DNA from: Fragilaria crotonensis
Taxonomy: Eukaryota; Bacillariophyta; Fragilariophyceae; Fragilariales; Fragilariaceae
Assembly: GCA_022925895.1 (NCBI GenBank)
Contig: JAKSYS010000498.1
Coordinates: 1-47,534 of the forward strand
Reading direction: 5' to 3'
Length of the DNA: 47,534 bases
Positions 1-11,981 of the stretch are shown in pieces (the first letter of the stretch is position 1; every line of letters starts with the position of its first letter). The position numbers and the translations under genes were made by a program. A model generated the notes under the pieces. It made no database searches and was not told the origin of the DNA. It was given only the letters and a program-made list of their open reading frames with translations.

Positions 1-535
1 TTGATTGATTGAATATATTTCTCTAGAAATGTATATCCAAATTCAGGAGTGCACATGCACCAATTTTTTGTGACGGTCCCACCACATGGTCGCGGCATGT
101 GTCTAATTCTTAAATGCATCATAATTCATCCGACACACATATATGTTCACGTAGGATGTAGGAAGACAATTTTGTGTTGGTGCCCCACCACATGGTTGGA
201 ATGATATGTGGATTCATGCGCATCTTTCTTAAGTATCACCTTTATTGCCAGCCACTGTATTGATATTTACTACTATATAGGTACACTTTACAAGTCGTTA
301 CTACATAAAAACTCCCATTTAACAGCTCAATTGTTGTGACATGTGTAACATCGTAGATAACTATATATAAGTGCATGCTGTTTTCATCGTGAAGTCCCAC
401 ATCGTGTAATCTTGTTTATTGCTGTATCTTCTCGCTACTCATCGTACGTATTCCTCCGTACTAATTTCGCTCACATTTCCCGCAAATCTTCAGAATTACT
501 CATATTATCACTCGAGTTTGACTGAATGAGGTGTT

Positions 536-1024
536 GTTGTTACCATCCAGTAGCACATCATTGATTTCTGTCTTACGTTGTCAGCGTTTGTTGTTGCCAT
601 TTTGTAACAAGTGAACGTCCTGACAAATTGTAGTGGTATTTGTTTCTGATCTGCTCCCATCGTTTTCGTGTAAGTGTGGCGAGTCATCCTCATTGTTGCC
701 ATTAGTAACAATTCATCGTTACCAGTAGTAACGATGCATGAGGAATAGATGTTCACTCTGTTGCGAGGACAGGGATCAGCCAGTTTTGAAGTGGTGTTGT
801 TGGTGGGCTGCTTTCTTGAAGGGCTTGCGTCTGAATTGTTACCATCCAGTAACAAGAAGCAGCGTCATGCACATGATTGGCGTAAAGATTTTCCGACAGC
901 GATGTCGGTTGACTTGATATTTGTCTTTGTTTCCATTCAGTAATGAATATGAGTAGCACATTATTGCTGTCTTGCAGGTAGTGCCTGTGAACCAGCATCA
1001 TTGTTGCCAACCACCAGTAATGAT
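536..1024. repeat. Cluster of ~20-bp dyad repeats (consensus TTGTTACCATCCAGTAACAA)
   Basis: At least five hyphenated palindromes share the form TTGTTAC-N5/6-GTAACAA: about 591-610, 692-712, 715-735, 836-855 and 1002-1024. A half copy lies at 536-553 and another near 928-945. The copy at 715-735 has perfect 8-bp arms and the one at 836-855 perfect 7-bp arms. They sit just past the 3' end of the decayed transposase on the minus strand. I infer that they are subterminal transposase-binding repeats, as CACTA/CMC elements commonly carry. The small open frames over them look like by-products of the repeats, so no gene is called. Confidence 0.6.
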
Positions 1025-1327
1025 GATGGGTATGCTGATTCGGCGCAGGTGGAGCATGAAACATGTCGTTCATTGTTCTCCGTCTTGGTTTTACATCATC
1101 TGTTGCGGTTAAGCTGCCTAGTAGTACTAAACCGCTTCATTTCACCGACAGCTCCTATGTCGTCTTCTTGTCCTTCTGCTCCTGGCCGTCGTCATATTCC
1201 GACAACTCCATCTGGGCGTGTTGTCGTACCATTTAGTGAAGCTACGAGTCTGACGAACCGGAAGCGAGGTGCTCGTTCGCCCCCCTCGCATGAACGTCCT
1301 TGTCGTCATCGGGCTTTGCTACGTCGT

Positions 1328-3891
1328 CTACCCTATGTGATCCCTGATGTTGTTGGTCGCCGGACATATCCTGGTACGCTTGCATACAATCACGCCATCA
1401 GCATCGGTCTCAAGAGTGTACTTCTTACCTTGAAGGTGATGAGTATTAGGTGCTGTTGATATACGGGGTGAGGACAAACTGTCCAAATTTGCAGCACACT
1501 TCCGGATTGCAAGATTTTCTACATAACGCATGGCTGCTTGCAGAGTGAATGTTTGTTGACGCTTCTGCGTATTTCGCGTCGTGTCCTTTGAGATGGTTAT
1601 GTGGGCGGACTCTGCGTAGCTGCTGTTTGTGACCTCAGGGATGCCAAAGTCGAGGATGTCTTCATCCATGTGCAATACGAGGTGGGTCTTTATGGTTGTG
1701 TTTCCCATTGCACCAGAAAGTCGAGGGCAACAAACTTCAACGAGCGCATCAGGGATGACACAGCTAGACCCGATCGTTTGGCAGAAAGACGTGATATGCG
1801 GCTTTGCTTGAGCCAAGCGTGCCACTCCAGCAGAGAAGTCAGGAACATCCTCCAGTCTTCGACAAAGCTGGGTTGCTGAGTGTCATGTCCACTTCAGCCT
1901 CAGAGTGTTTTCTCTTTGACATCTTCGATGACTTGAAAATTTCAGAAAAGTGAGTGGTGGACAGTGAGATGAGCATGACAAATATGCAGCCAGCATACTC
2001 GTGTCCAGGAATGTTCGCGCCGGAAGTAAAACCCTTTGTGACCGTTGTCTTGGGAACAACTCGATCACTCTGACGGGACAAGCGATTACTGATGTCCAAC
2101 ATCAGAATATCAAACCTCCTTGCGGATTCCGAGGCCTTTCCAATTTGCTTGAAAAAGAATCGAGGACATTTTGAACCATCCAAGCAGAACAAGATGAAGG
2201 ATCTCACCGGGACATGCACCAAATATGCCACGATTGTTGTGTGCACCAAACCGAACAGAATCGAATGCATTGATCAGAAACTGTTGCGAATTAGCCTTCA
2301 GCGATGCAAAATCCCTATTGGCAACCATTTGATTGACTGCGTATGGTGTTCGTTTTGCATATGACCTAGCCTTGGAATAACCGGACTTCTCAGTTGGACA
2401 AACACAAGCGCGACAAAGCTGTGCAACCTTCGATGTGCGGGATTGATAATGACCACAAAGAGAATCGTGGCCAACGGTATCTCCAAGTATGAAAGGAACA
2501 TATGGGTGGAGGTGAACGGGGAATGACTTTCCACGATAGTGAAGATCCCACTTCAAGCCAGATTCTTGGAGATCGAGATATCCAGACTCACGTAGAATGA
2601 AGTCGATTTGAAGGTGATATTCATTAAGACGGTAACAAGCTTCTGAAACATGAGGAGGTGAGATGATGGGAAGGGGTGTACTGGGTCGTGTTGAATCTCC
2701 CTCTTGGAATGAACGTTGCTTTATTGGTGTGGTGTTGATGAAACCCAAGACGCGCATCGCTGCAGGGTTTTGCGTACGTTGTGTTTCATCAACCCATAAG
2801 AAATGACGATTGGCTCCAAACTCAACTTCCCACCACCGCCAATGTCACATGTGGTCTTGTCGATAGCAAGCACACAGGAAGTAACATATCCTCGGCTTTC
2901 TTAACCAACAAATCGTATGTCTTCAGGTACGACCGACCAGAATTGATGTCCCCAAAACTAAACCCGAGGGTCGCGCAAAAGGATCGACATCAGGTTTTCG
3001 GGGTCGTGGAAAATATAGTTCTCGTCTCGATTGAGGTCAGGACATGAAAGGAAAGAATTGAAGACAGCGTGGGCATTAAAATAAACAACGTCAACAGTGC
3101 AGTTAGAGTACGGGAGGTAGAGATGTTTCACGATGGGAGAAAGACCTTCGTAATCCACACGATCACGTAACTTGTCGACAACAGTTTTGCGAGCTGATGG
3201 GAAGGTCGTGGAACGTATGTCCTCTGGAGCATGATCTGACAGCCCACTTCATTACCTCGTCATATGCAATCATCGGACATTTTAATCTCTGCAGGGTACG
3301 GAGGAGATCAACCTGCACCTCTTCTTCCAAAGAAAATAAGGCACCATCGAGACCACCATTGACCTCGCTCTCCAAAGGAAACACCATGAAAGATGGGAAC
3401 ATTTGTAGCAGGTTCATCGGAATCCTCCGAAGAAATATCAACGTTTGTTTCTGAACTTCCAGCAAAATCATCCTCGGAACAGAATGTTTTCCAGCTGCAT
3501 TATCATTAGTTTCGTCAAAACCATCCGCAACAAAGAAATCGGAGGATTTACGAAAAGAATTGTCAATGTCAGGGGAATAATTGTATTGATTACCATCAGC
3601 AAGTGACATGGAAGCGCTATGACAATGGTTGCCATCCGGTGCGTTGATCATCGTTTGGCCGTGAACAGATGAATATGATACACGATCGGACAACAAAATC
3701 GGATCTCTGTAAAAGTCCAAGGAACACTGGGGGAAGTTTGAGAAATGGCGAGATAGTCCCATTGGACCAGAAACGACAGATCGACCACAGGAAGGGCATT
3801 GTTCCTTCTCTGGGGAAAGCATCAACCTTTTGTTCGTATCTCGCTTGCGTGCGTTCTCAATCCGGCGGGACAGTCGGGATTGAAGGCTCAT
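1328..3891 (-). pseudogene. Decayed CMC/Plavaka-like DNA transposase
   Basis: The remnant runs on the minus strand through at least five open pieces in shifting frames: 3891-3163, 3158 to about 2830, about 2870-2760, 2757-2110, then 2270-1839 and 1825-1328. The N-terminus has a C2HC-type finger (C32, C35, H49, C56). A central block near 2850 reads CVLAIDKTTCDI, resembling the first DDE aspartate region, and is followed by a GLMKHNVRK-like stretch. Next comes a Cys-rich block (LCRACVCP) and the motif NNRGIFGACPGEILHLVLLG, typical of large CMC/Plavaka-type transposases. The 3' piece has KTHLVLHMDEDILDFGIPE and a Gln/Arg-rich TQKRQQTF stretch, as in the C-terminal half of that family. Several frameshifts and stops make it non-functional. 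The family call comes from motif order by eye. Exact superfamily is less sure than 'large cut-and-paste transposase'. Confidence 0.65.
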
Positions 3892-4296
3892 GGTGGTTGA
3901 ACCGGCAAAACAGACAGGGCGAAGTGAAGGGGCAACAGAAAGAAGGAAGGCAGTGAAGTCAGTGAAAGGAAGAAAGTGACTTGCTCTGTAATATACATGT
4001 GGAGCATACTATTTCAAGGCGCAATGATTGAAAATTGAAGTCACGACATCACCATGTGTGTGTCGATACGCGTAAAACAACCGGTATGCACGAAACATAG
4101 AGATGTGCAGGACACACTTTGGAGTGTTGAACCGTAAAATGCCGTGCTTTTGAAATGGTTGACAGATTGTAAATGAGGTGCCTAAACACAGAAATAGTAC
4201 AGAGACATTTACAAATGTGCAAAACGTAACAGAAATGGCCAAAAATTGTAAAATTGTGTACTATGAAATAGTACATGTAAAACCCGCCACCTTCCG
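3892..4296. other. Spacer between transposase remnant and copia fragment
   Basis: AT-rich sequence with no convincing gene; its short minus-strand frames lack any recognisable motif. GAAATAGTAC recurs near 4193 and 4265. The left boundary of the copia fragment lies near its right edge and is not marked by an LTR. Confidence 0.4.
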
Positions 4297-5251
4297 ATGA
4301 AGCTTTTCGCGAACTTGGAAGCGAAGAACTTAAGTTTTACTCGCGAGGGTACGTTCACCGACTTCCTCGGCATCAATTTCACTCGCGATGCAACGAATGG
4401 AACCCTGACCCTCACTCAGAAGGGTCTCATTCAAAAGATCAAGGAAGCGACTGGCATGTCCGACAGCAATTACAATTGGACGCCAGCCGCTCAGGCCGCA
4501 CTTGGAATCGACCCCGATGGCCCTCCCATGACGGAAACGTGGAGCTACCGTTCAATTGTCGGCATGCTCCTCTATTTGTCCACAAACACTCGCCCCGACA
4601 TTGCTTTCGCCGTCAGCCAGGTCGCCCGGTTCTGTCACAACCCGAAACGAAGCCATGCATCCGCCGTCAAAACTCTCGTTCGATACTTGCATCGCACGAG
4701 CGACATGGGTATGATCGTCAAGCCCACTGGCACCCTGAATCTCGACTGTTACGTCGACGCCGACTTCGCTGGCCTTCACGGCCGCGATCCCGATCGCTCT
4801 CCGACCTCCGCGAAGTCTCGAACTGGATACATCATCACGCTTGGCGGATGTCCTATTTTGTGGAAATCCCACCTCCAAAGCGAAATTTCCTTGTCCACTC
4901 TCGAAGCCGAATACTCCGCTCTCAGCTCCGCCATGCGTACTCTCTTGCCCCTCCGCTCCATGCTTCAGGAAGTCGCCTCCGGCATCAAACTTCCTCGCAC
5001 GTTCACATCGACGATCAAGTGTCAAGTCTTCGAGGACAACAATGGCGCCCTTCTCCTTGCTGTGAATCAGCGCATCACGAACCGCACGAAGTACTTCCAG
5101 GTGAAGTGGCACTTCTTCTGGCAGCACGTGCGTGACGGCACGGTTGCCATCGTGAAGGTCGACACTCAGGAGCAGTGGGCAGATTTTCTTACGAAAAGGA
5201 CTAAATCGTGAGAGTTTCGAACGCGTCCGCAAACTGGTCCAAGGATGGTAA
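4297..5251 (+). pseudogene. Ty1/copia polyprotein 3' fragment (end of RT plus RNase H)
   Basis: The open frame 4297-5211 matches the C-terminal part of a copia Pol: the end of the reverse transcriptase (FTDFLGINFTRD, SYRSIVGMLLYLSTNTRPDIAFAVS) and an RNase H domain. Visible RNase H blocks are CYVDADFAG, LWKSHLQSEISLSTLEAEY, FEDNNGALLLA and KYFQVKWHFF. Gag, protease, integrase and most of RT are missing, so it is 5'-truncated. The frame stops at 5211, but one surplus A in the AAAA run near 5192-5195 explains this: in the next frame the usual copia ending (ESFERVRKLVQGW) reaches TAA at 5249-5251. The ATG at 4297 is an internal Met, not a real start. Codon use is richer in C at third positions than in flanking DNA. 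Confidence 0.88.
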
Positions 5252-5352
5252 CGGCCACCCAAACCCTTGTGTCTCTTGTTCAAACTGTAACCCTCGTTTA
5301 ACTCGTATATATTTTAACTGACGTTTTGTGTTTTGTTTCAGCATTCATGGAT

Positions 5353-5363
5353 GAAAGGGAGAA
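5353..5363 (+). other. Candidate polypurine tract of the copia element
   Basis: GAAAGGGAGAA lies about 100 bp past the Pol stop and is followed by TTG, the place where a 3' LTR beginning with TG would be expected. No second LTR is present in the window, so the LTR end cannot be fixed. From here to 5731 I see no gene. Confidence 0.4.
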
Positions 5364-5731
5364 TTGAAACCTACGCTGCACTGGACTGCGATTCCATCGT
5401 TGTACTGTGCTACTGTGAGATCATCCATCGAAATGTGAAACATGATACGCTGTACTGTCCGGTCTCTAATTAATTTCGTACGAACTACCCGAAATGTCAA
5501 GTGCCACTTGACACGTTCGACGAGTTTGTCGTTCATACGATCGAGTGCCGAATTTTACTGTAGCTTATAATTTCTCGGAACGTACTTTGTGTGAAACCTT
5601 CCTACAGTAATTTTCCTACGGTACTACGTACTATTTTCTACGATTAGAGTATCATCTCCGGTGATAGTCTCAAGTCCTCCCAATCAAGCATTATTCCGGT
5701 AGTCACAGCTGTATCGTCAACGTATCATCAG

Positions 5732-6909
5732 GTGGTATTGAGAAGCATCATAGTCATCATGCTGTCCATGTCCTCCGGAATGCATACTCACACTCACACG
5801 CGTGCTGCACAGCAACACTCTAGCGCTGTTACTGTTGCAGCTTCGGGGATTGTTTCACATTCCACTACCTTGAGAGATTCCGACGTGATACTCAATGATG
5901 TCAAGTCTTGCCTTTTCGATGGAAACGATGACGATGACGACATGGTCATTGCGGTGAACAGAGTTACCGGAGGTCCGAGTGGTTCATTAGAGAGGTTACT
6001 TGACAGCAAGTATTATTCATTCCAAGATCTTGGTGAGAGAAAAGGATGGTATTCTCCCTCCGCAAAGGCATACGATGACTGCCGTCCCAAGTATCCTGAT
6101 CAAATTCTCGATGAAGCCTTGCGTTTCGTTACTGGGAAATCAATTCTAGAGATTGGCAGTGGTCCAGGAACGGCAACCGCTTCCTTGGCCGAACGCGGCT
6201 ACGATCTGACATGTCTGGAACCCAACGCAGATTTTTGTGCGATTGCTCGGCGGAGGGCCACAACCATGACTGTCAGACCCCATCACCAAGTCGTTGGTCA
6301 TGAGTCTCCTTTGAAACGAACTAGAAAAGTAGCACCATCACCAGCATCTGTGCTTATCGAAAACATTTCATTCGAAGAGGCATCGACCGAAGGTTCCAAC
6401 TTTGATGCCATTGTCGCAGCAACATCCATGCACTGGATTCCTGCTGACGTGGCGTTCCCAAAAGCCGCAAAGTCACTCAAAGAAGGAGGATGTTTGGTGT
6501 TGCTCTGGAATATGATGCTAACACCGTACTCGGCTATTGATTTGAGAAGATCAAGCAAGCGCACGGGCTCGAGTTTCAATCGCTGCTGGCTTGGAGCAAC
6601 GAAGACTTTCAGAAGGAAGTTGCCAATTCAGTGGGTGACCTCATGATGAAATCTGGTCACTTTGAAAACCTCCGTACGAATGAAGCGAGACAACTTGTCA
6701 CCTACACTGCAGCACAATACCTGGGCCTACTCAGTACATACTCATTCTACATGCGGTTGGCCGTCGACGAGAGGATTAGTTTGTTTGAGAGAATACAAAA
6801 GGTTATTGATGAAGATCTCGGTGGTACCATCGAGTTGAGCTATCTTTCATTATATCATGTGGCCACAAAGAAGCGGGAAATAACATCACCGAAGGATGTG
6901 TTACTCTAG
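5732..6909 (+). pseudogene. Class I SAM-dependent methyltransferase, one frame break
   Basis: The first frame (5732-6646) carries a Rossmann-fold methyltransferase. Residues 107-118 (WYSPSAKAYDDC) lead in, motif I is ILEIGSGPGTAT (138-149) for SAM binding, an acidic LEPN follows at 162-165, and FDAIVAATSMHWI (224-236) resembles motif IV of the methyltransferase type 11/25 families. The long low-complexity N-terminus (poly-HT, poly-D) has no clear signal peptide. Near 6541 the frame is lost: adding one T to the TTT run restores FEKIKQAHGLEF and continues to the stop at 6907-6909, giving about 392 codons. The C-terminal part (LVTYTAAQYLGLLSTYSFYM) is well-formed protein, so the break is recent or an assembly error. 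Substrate unknown. The start could be a later Met. Confidence 0.75.
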
Positions 6910-8478
6910 TCTCATCCATTAAAATGCATGTGCGCACTTCTATCATCCACTGTATATCAGGGAGTGTCTCCACGATAGCCTCTATGATGTTCATGCACCA
7001 TGGAGTGCTTCGACTTAGTACACATGTCAATACACGGGATTGCAAATTTGCTAAATGCATCTGGTTGAGGTACAAGAGAACCTACCCTTGATGCAAGATG
7101 CGCTGTCTGCAACACCGCATCGACAGCAATGGTGTCAAGAATGCATTTGACAAGTCGTGAAGATTCGAATTCGCATGCCTCCCACATCATGGAATGGTTG
7201 CTTTTTGTGCTAGCATATATGGTGCTTTCAGGTTTTATTGAAGATTCATGGATCGGATCACCAGAAACTGGGTAGGTATGCCCTTCTGATGTCTCTTGTA
7301 TGAATGCCTAATGACGTCACCAATTAGACCTGGTTTCTGGTATGATATCTGCTCCTGCAAGCTGCAAGTCATGTTTTAGTTTTCATTGCTACTGTATCAT
7401 ACATCATACGAGTAGTTTTAGGTCACTCTGTGGAATCAATCCGCGACATGAATTATTCCTTGATTATTCTACGGAAGATATAGTACAATTTTCAATATGG
7501 CACTCAGCATAAATGCTAGATAATTGTATTCGGTTTTCAACGCCTTCAGACTTCCGACTCAATTCAAGGCCGAAGAGTTAACGCTGACGCAGGCGGACCA
7601 TTTTGCAGGTCGGCGACATCACATCTAACACCAACCCTAATGAAGTGATCGCTAACGTAGCGGTGATAAAATACCAGTGCGTTTCATCTGCTGTGACATT
7701 CCCTCTCATGGTTGATGATAGCCCGAAAAATAATGTATTGAGTGCTTAACGTTGCTCTTCCTATTAGATAATTATGCGTATTCTCGCCATTTTCATGTGA
7801 CCTAGGACACAACGTCGAGTCAACTGTGATTTATTTAGGATATCAGAAAAGGGCTTGTCACATTAATGTTCCGTCTCCTGCTGGAGCTGTCGCGTGGTGG
7901 TGGTAAGGCACAGTGATCACTGCAAATTCTGGCTGTCAAAGACTACTGCAATGAATTCTAACATACACCGTTCCATTTACTTATTACAATACAATCATGC
8001 ATTTACTGTTTGTCAAAACACGACTGGGATTGAATGCATTCAATTTCTTTTGACAATTTTTCTAATTCATGCATGTTCTTGTCACCTGTCTGGCATCTTG
8101 TCTGTTTCCATGGATCAATATAATCAAATTTGGAAAAAATTCATCCAAACGCCATCTTTATATTACCTTTGAATTCCAAGCAAGAAGCCAGCATGTGCTT
8201 GCTGAAAGTAAACTGAAATCAATTCTTTAGAGGCTATAAACTTGCACTGTTGCAAGGGTGTTGATATTGAGCTTCTCGCAAACAACTCTTGTCTGTGTTG
8301 CAACAACCCCCCTTGCTTGATATTTTGCTCTCCCACCACATGCGGCGGCTGAGTATAATTCGTTGAAGGTTGGGCATGTATTTTGAGTGTTGGCAGTGCT
8401 GCTTAAGGTCTTCAATAACGTAATCCTCCACATTGCTCGACTCGGGTGTAAGCAACGAAGCATGTGATCGCAATCCTC

Positions 8479-8742
8479 TCAGCAACAGAAACAGAGCGGG
8501 GGGGGGGCATGTACACTCCCCCCCTTGAATTTGTTTTTCAAACCAGTCGTTGGGAGGATATCAAGCTGGATGAACTTCATCGAGTGCGAGCATCGTTGCT
8601 TGTTCCATTTCAATGCTTGACCAAGGGCCTTCCCATCAATGTTTTCCATTATCAATCCTGAGCAATTGTGTTTTCTGCAAATGTATTCCATTAATTGTGG
8701 ATCTGTCACATTCGTTCGGATAGTGTCTTCGTACCTTGACAT
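8479..8742 (-). CDS. Weak, unrecognised small reading frame
   Basis: An 87-residue frame whose first two thirds look protein-like (QLMEYICRKHNC, KALGQALKWNKQRCSH, MKFIQLDILP), with balanced composition and no low complexity. It runs into the G10/C7 tract and loses character. A second minus-strand frame (8485-8234) follows directly, so this may be a broken gene continuing to 8234. I do not recognise the family. No start context or promoter supports it. It may also be chance. Confidence 0.22.
   Translation of the reverse strand: MSRYEDTIRTNVTDPQLMEYICRKHNCSGLIMENIDGKALGQALKWNKQRCSHSMKFIQLDILPTTGLKNKFKGGSVHAPPPLCFCC
8498..8524. repeat. G10-N10-C7 mirror-paired homopolymer tract
   Basis: Ten consecutive G residues (8498-8507) are separated by ten bases from seven C residues (8518-8524). 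The arms can pair into a G:C stem. It stands out in AT-rich surroundings and may also be a length-error hotspot. Confidence 0.6.
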
Positions 8743-10324
8743 AATGGTTCCCTCAGCTGTAACTTAGTGCGCTCAGGTATGCGGCAATAAAGTGGTAAAA
8801 GGTTAATGCGGGAAGTAGCTAAAGTTTGTGATACTGCCCAGTAATCCTGTCAGCATCCATGTTTAATTGTGCCAGTGAGGGAAGAATATGATTCGGTGTC
8901 TTGCTTGTCGTCATGATGACCCTCAACATATTCCATTTGGCTGGTCGCTTGGAAGTTATCATAAGTTTACACCACTCCCACTCACCGTTTGGACCATATT
9001 ATTTTTATATGAGAATGCTCTTCACTTGCATTCGCTATGAGGTGCGACCCTGCACCGTTTGTGGGGCTCTGAGAGGGACTGCTGAGAGCAGCTTGGGTTC
9101 TTGCATATGGGATTCTTGGTCCTCGCATCCTGTAACTCTAAATTCATAATATCATGAAAATGATGGAATGTAGGGATGAAAATGATGATGACAACAATGA
9201 TGCTTAAATATGATAAAGTCATGCCAATGCGGACGAGGAGGATGAGCCATCAGCGTTTGTCAAAAGAGTGGTCGCGATTAGGATACTTCGTCCTACTTAG
9301 TATTCTACAGAGCATACCAGCATCAGGTAGATTTTGTCAGCTTTGCATAAAGTCAATGAATATTCATAGTCCAAAGTCTTGAATTATATAAAGGAACCCG
9401 TTCGCATCTCAAAGCCCACCCTCAGATTCCGAATTCATAATTGGGATTTTGTATTGAATTATAGAATGGTCAATGGGTAACCCTGACAGAACACTTTTTG
9501 TCTCCAAATCAGGTCTACTGGTGATCAAAGTCCTCACCAAAAGGATAAAGCCCAGTGGTTCTGTAACATTATTTTGCAAAAATGACAAAACCAAATCTTG
9601 TTGTTTTTCGTCAGGAGCCGTGATTCTTTTCGAACTAAAGAGCAAGAAGAAAGGCAAATAGGATTCTCGCCTTAACCTGTCCTTCTACAATATTTCACAG
9701 AGAGCTTGGGAATTATTAATGCTAGTCTAGCTAAGAAGGACCATTTAATCAAAGTTTCCTGCCTCCTCTACTCTATCCCACCTCTATGAGCATTTCAGAA
9801 TGAATTGCATTTTGTAGGTGGGGTTAGGGTTAACACCACGACCAAAAACTCGCTCGTAGCTCGTAGAGTAGTTCAAGTACATAGCCCGAAAAGGACACAA
9901 TTTGGTCGTTATGAACCGTTTTAGAACTTTGTTCATAATCTATAATCCCAAATATTCTATGTTAAATTTGAATTTGTACATAAATTAAAAACGATTATGA
10001 TTCAGTGTGATTATTGTATTGATACCTCTCCGGCTACGTATAAGACTACCACGAGTAGGGTAGAACGTAGAACAACAAGCGCTGTTTACAGCAAACCGAA
10101 GAAAAATCATATGAAGGGAGCATTTACTGAAAAATGTGTTCTCGGCTGCAGACTGCAGTGCACGTAAAGGATGCATCAAGTCATCAAGTCATTTAGACAT
10201 CCATGGCAGTCATCTTTTTTACAAACACAAAGCAAACTGAAATAGCGATTGCAATAGAGTCAATACAGCTCAGTGGATCAGTCCAAGCAACATCAGCCAG
10301 GGATCAACGATCAACAGCAAGATT

Positions 10325-11981
10325 ATGGTCGAAGCGAGAAAGCGAAGAAACATTTTATCTGAAGTGCAAATTCAATTCAGACGTCACATACAATCAAATT
10401 GGCGATATCTACTGGCTGGAGCTGCGATTCTGTTGACGGCTGTAGCTGTCTTTCAGTCTCAAGAATCAATCAAGTCCGATGACACCTTGGCTACGAAAGA
10501 AATCGCATTGAACAGTGCTCACAAGTTCGAAAACGCTCAGGCTCCATCGCAGACGAATGCAGAATCCACTGGTTCTGATCTACATTTGTCAAGATGTGGC
10601 ATGACGTGGGAAAAGTACTACGCACAACTCCCACCAGCTAACGCTGACGATCCAACGAACCGTCCATTCCTATGGATCGTCTCTGGTGGTGATGAATACC
10701 GTGACAATCTAGGTATCATTTTGGCAAAGTGGAAGACGTTGGGTATTGATCCAGTTCTAGTGGTCGCACTTGACGAAGTCAGCAAGGTGGCCTGCAAAAT
10801 GGGATTCGCCGCTGTTTATTGGGATGCACCAATTGCTTCCTACTCGCGAGTCGCAGATTCGAAATTTTCGGTCGCAGCATCCATTTGCGATCGAGGATAC
10901 CGTTCCTTCTTTATTGAAATGGATGTGTTCTGTCGCAAAATCCTATTCCCCTGTTCGTTAAGGAAAATCGGGATCTAGTCAGCGTGGGACATGGTGATGT
11001 TGGGTACGCTGTGAATATCAGGACGTTCTTGGCATCTCCACGATGGGTCCGTTTTTTCGTGGACTATCGAAGGTACTGAGCTACAGTCTTGAAAATCGCC
11101 AACACACGAATCAGGCCAACTGGACTGTTGAGTTCTTCGATCAAAGTATTTATCGTCATTGCCTTCCTCCTGAACGCGAAAATGAGGATGATGATGTCGA
11201 GTTTGCTCGGTTTGAATATTATCTCTTCAACGACACGGAGCGGAAGCACGACTTGCTTCAGCACTGTCGAGAGTTCAGTAACTTTACACGCAAGATCCTC
11301 CCTCATCACATCATGTCATGTCACGACCCACCCACCATTTACGATTCCACGTATTGCATTCATCCGCTGGCATCGCAGCCGTTCACGTCGTTCGCCTACA
11401 AATTGGGAGTTGCTAAGTTTTATGGTTGGGACCCACAGCCCATCGACCCCGATGAGAAATTCCTCAAGCTTACCGCCGGTGACATTGAATCCAATAATTG
11501 CTGGAACCGTTGCTTTCAACATGATACACGCATGAACGATTTCACCTTCTACGACAAGGTGGCCATGTACATCAGCGTTATGGTGGAGATTGCAGAAAGC
11601 ACAGATCGGACGTTGCTTCTGCCCCAATACATTCGTGACAAGGATTCTTGGGCACTCACGACTCATGGTATAGTCAACGTGCGAACGTTGGGTGTACCGT
11701 ATCGAGTTCTGCCTCCGCACCAATCTCATGATTTCGGAGAAGAAGATACCGCAGTTGTTTATGCAGCCCACAACTTTTCCGAAACGTTTCGTTGCGCCAC
11801 TGACAAAAGGTATGATGACGTGAAAGTGTTGTCCATCATGAAAATTTGCAATGTGCGCGACTATAAGCTCGAGGTGCTTGAGACTCGACGTAAGAAAATG
11901 GGTTGGTGTTTTGACACGGATCAGGAATGGTCAAGGGTGATTGGTGGTTGGATGAGCTTTTGTGAGGCGAATCCCGTGTAA
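10325..11981 (+). pseudogene. Putative type II membrane glycosyltransferase, copy A
   Basis: Two long frames (10325-10978 and 11043-11981) make one protein of about 550 residues when compared with copy B at 18879. A basic N-terminus (RKRR) precedes one membrane segment at residues 28-43 (LLAGAAILLTAV), giving a Golgi-type signal anchor. The domain that follows (DEYRDNLGIILAKWKTLGID, DPVLVVALD, then SFFIEMDVF at 194-202) resembles nucleotide-diphospho-sugar transferases (PF03407/GT77-like), with E198-x-D200 where the family has DxD. The C-terminal half (KFYGWDPQPIDPDEKFLKL, FYDKVAMYISVMVEIAE) is conserved between copies but not recognised. Relative to copy B one A is missing at about 10937-10940 and one base at about 11040. 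Start: an ATG matching the copy B region. Glycosyltransferase is inferred from pattern only. Confidence 0.6.

Larger units (their letters stand above)
6910..10324. other. Long gene-poor stretch
   Basis: AT-rich DNA with only short frames and no recognised domain apart from the weak frame at 8479-8742. No tRNA, LTR or terminal inverted repeat was seen. GGGGTTAGGGTTAAC at about 9828 is an isolated telomere-like string. Confidence 0.4.

Noticed and set aside
1001-1459. 152-residue plus-strand frame
   Set aside because: It overlaps the dyad repeats and the antisense of the transposase remnant and has no domain.
4552-5283. Long minus-strand frame opposite the copia fragment
   Set aside because: Antisense shadow of a clear RNase H coding region.
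9825-9840. GGTTAGGGTTAAC as an internal telomere
   Set aside because: Only two TTAGGG-like units, with no array.
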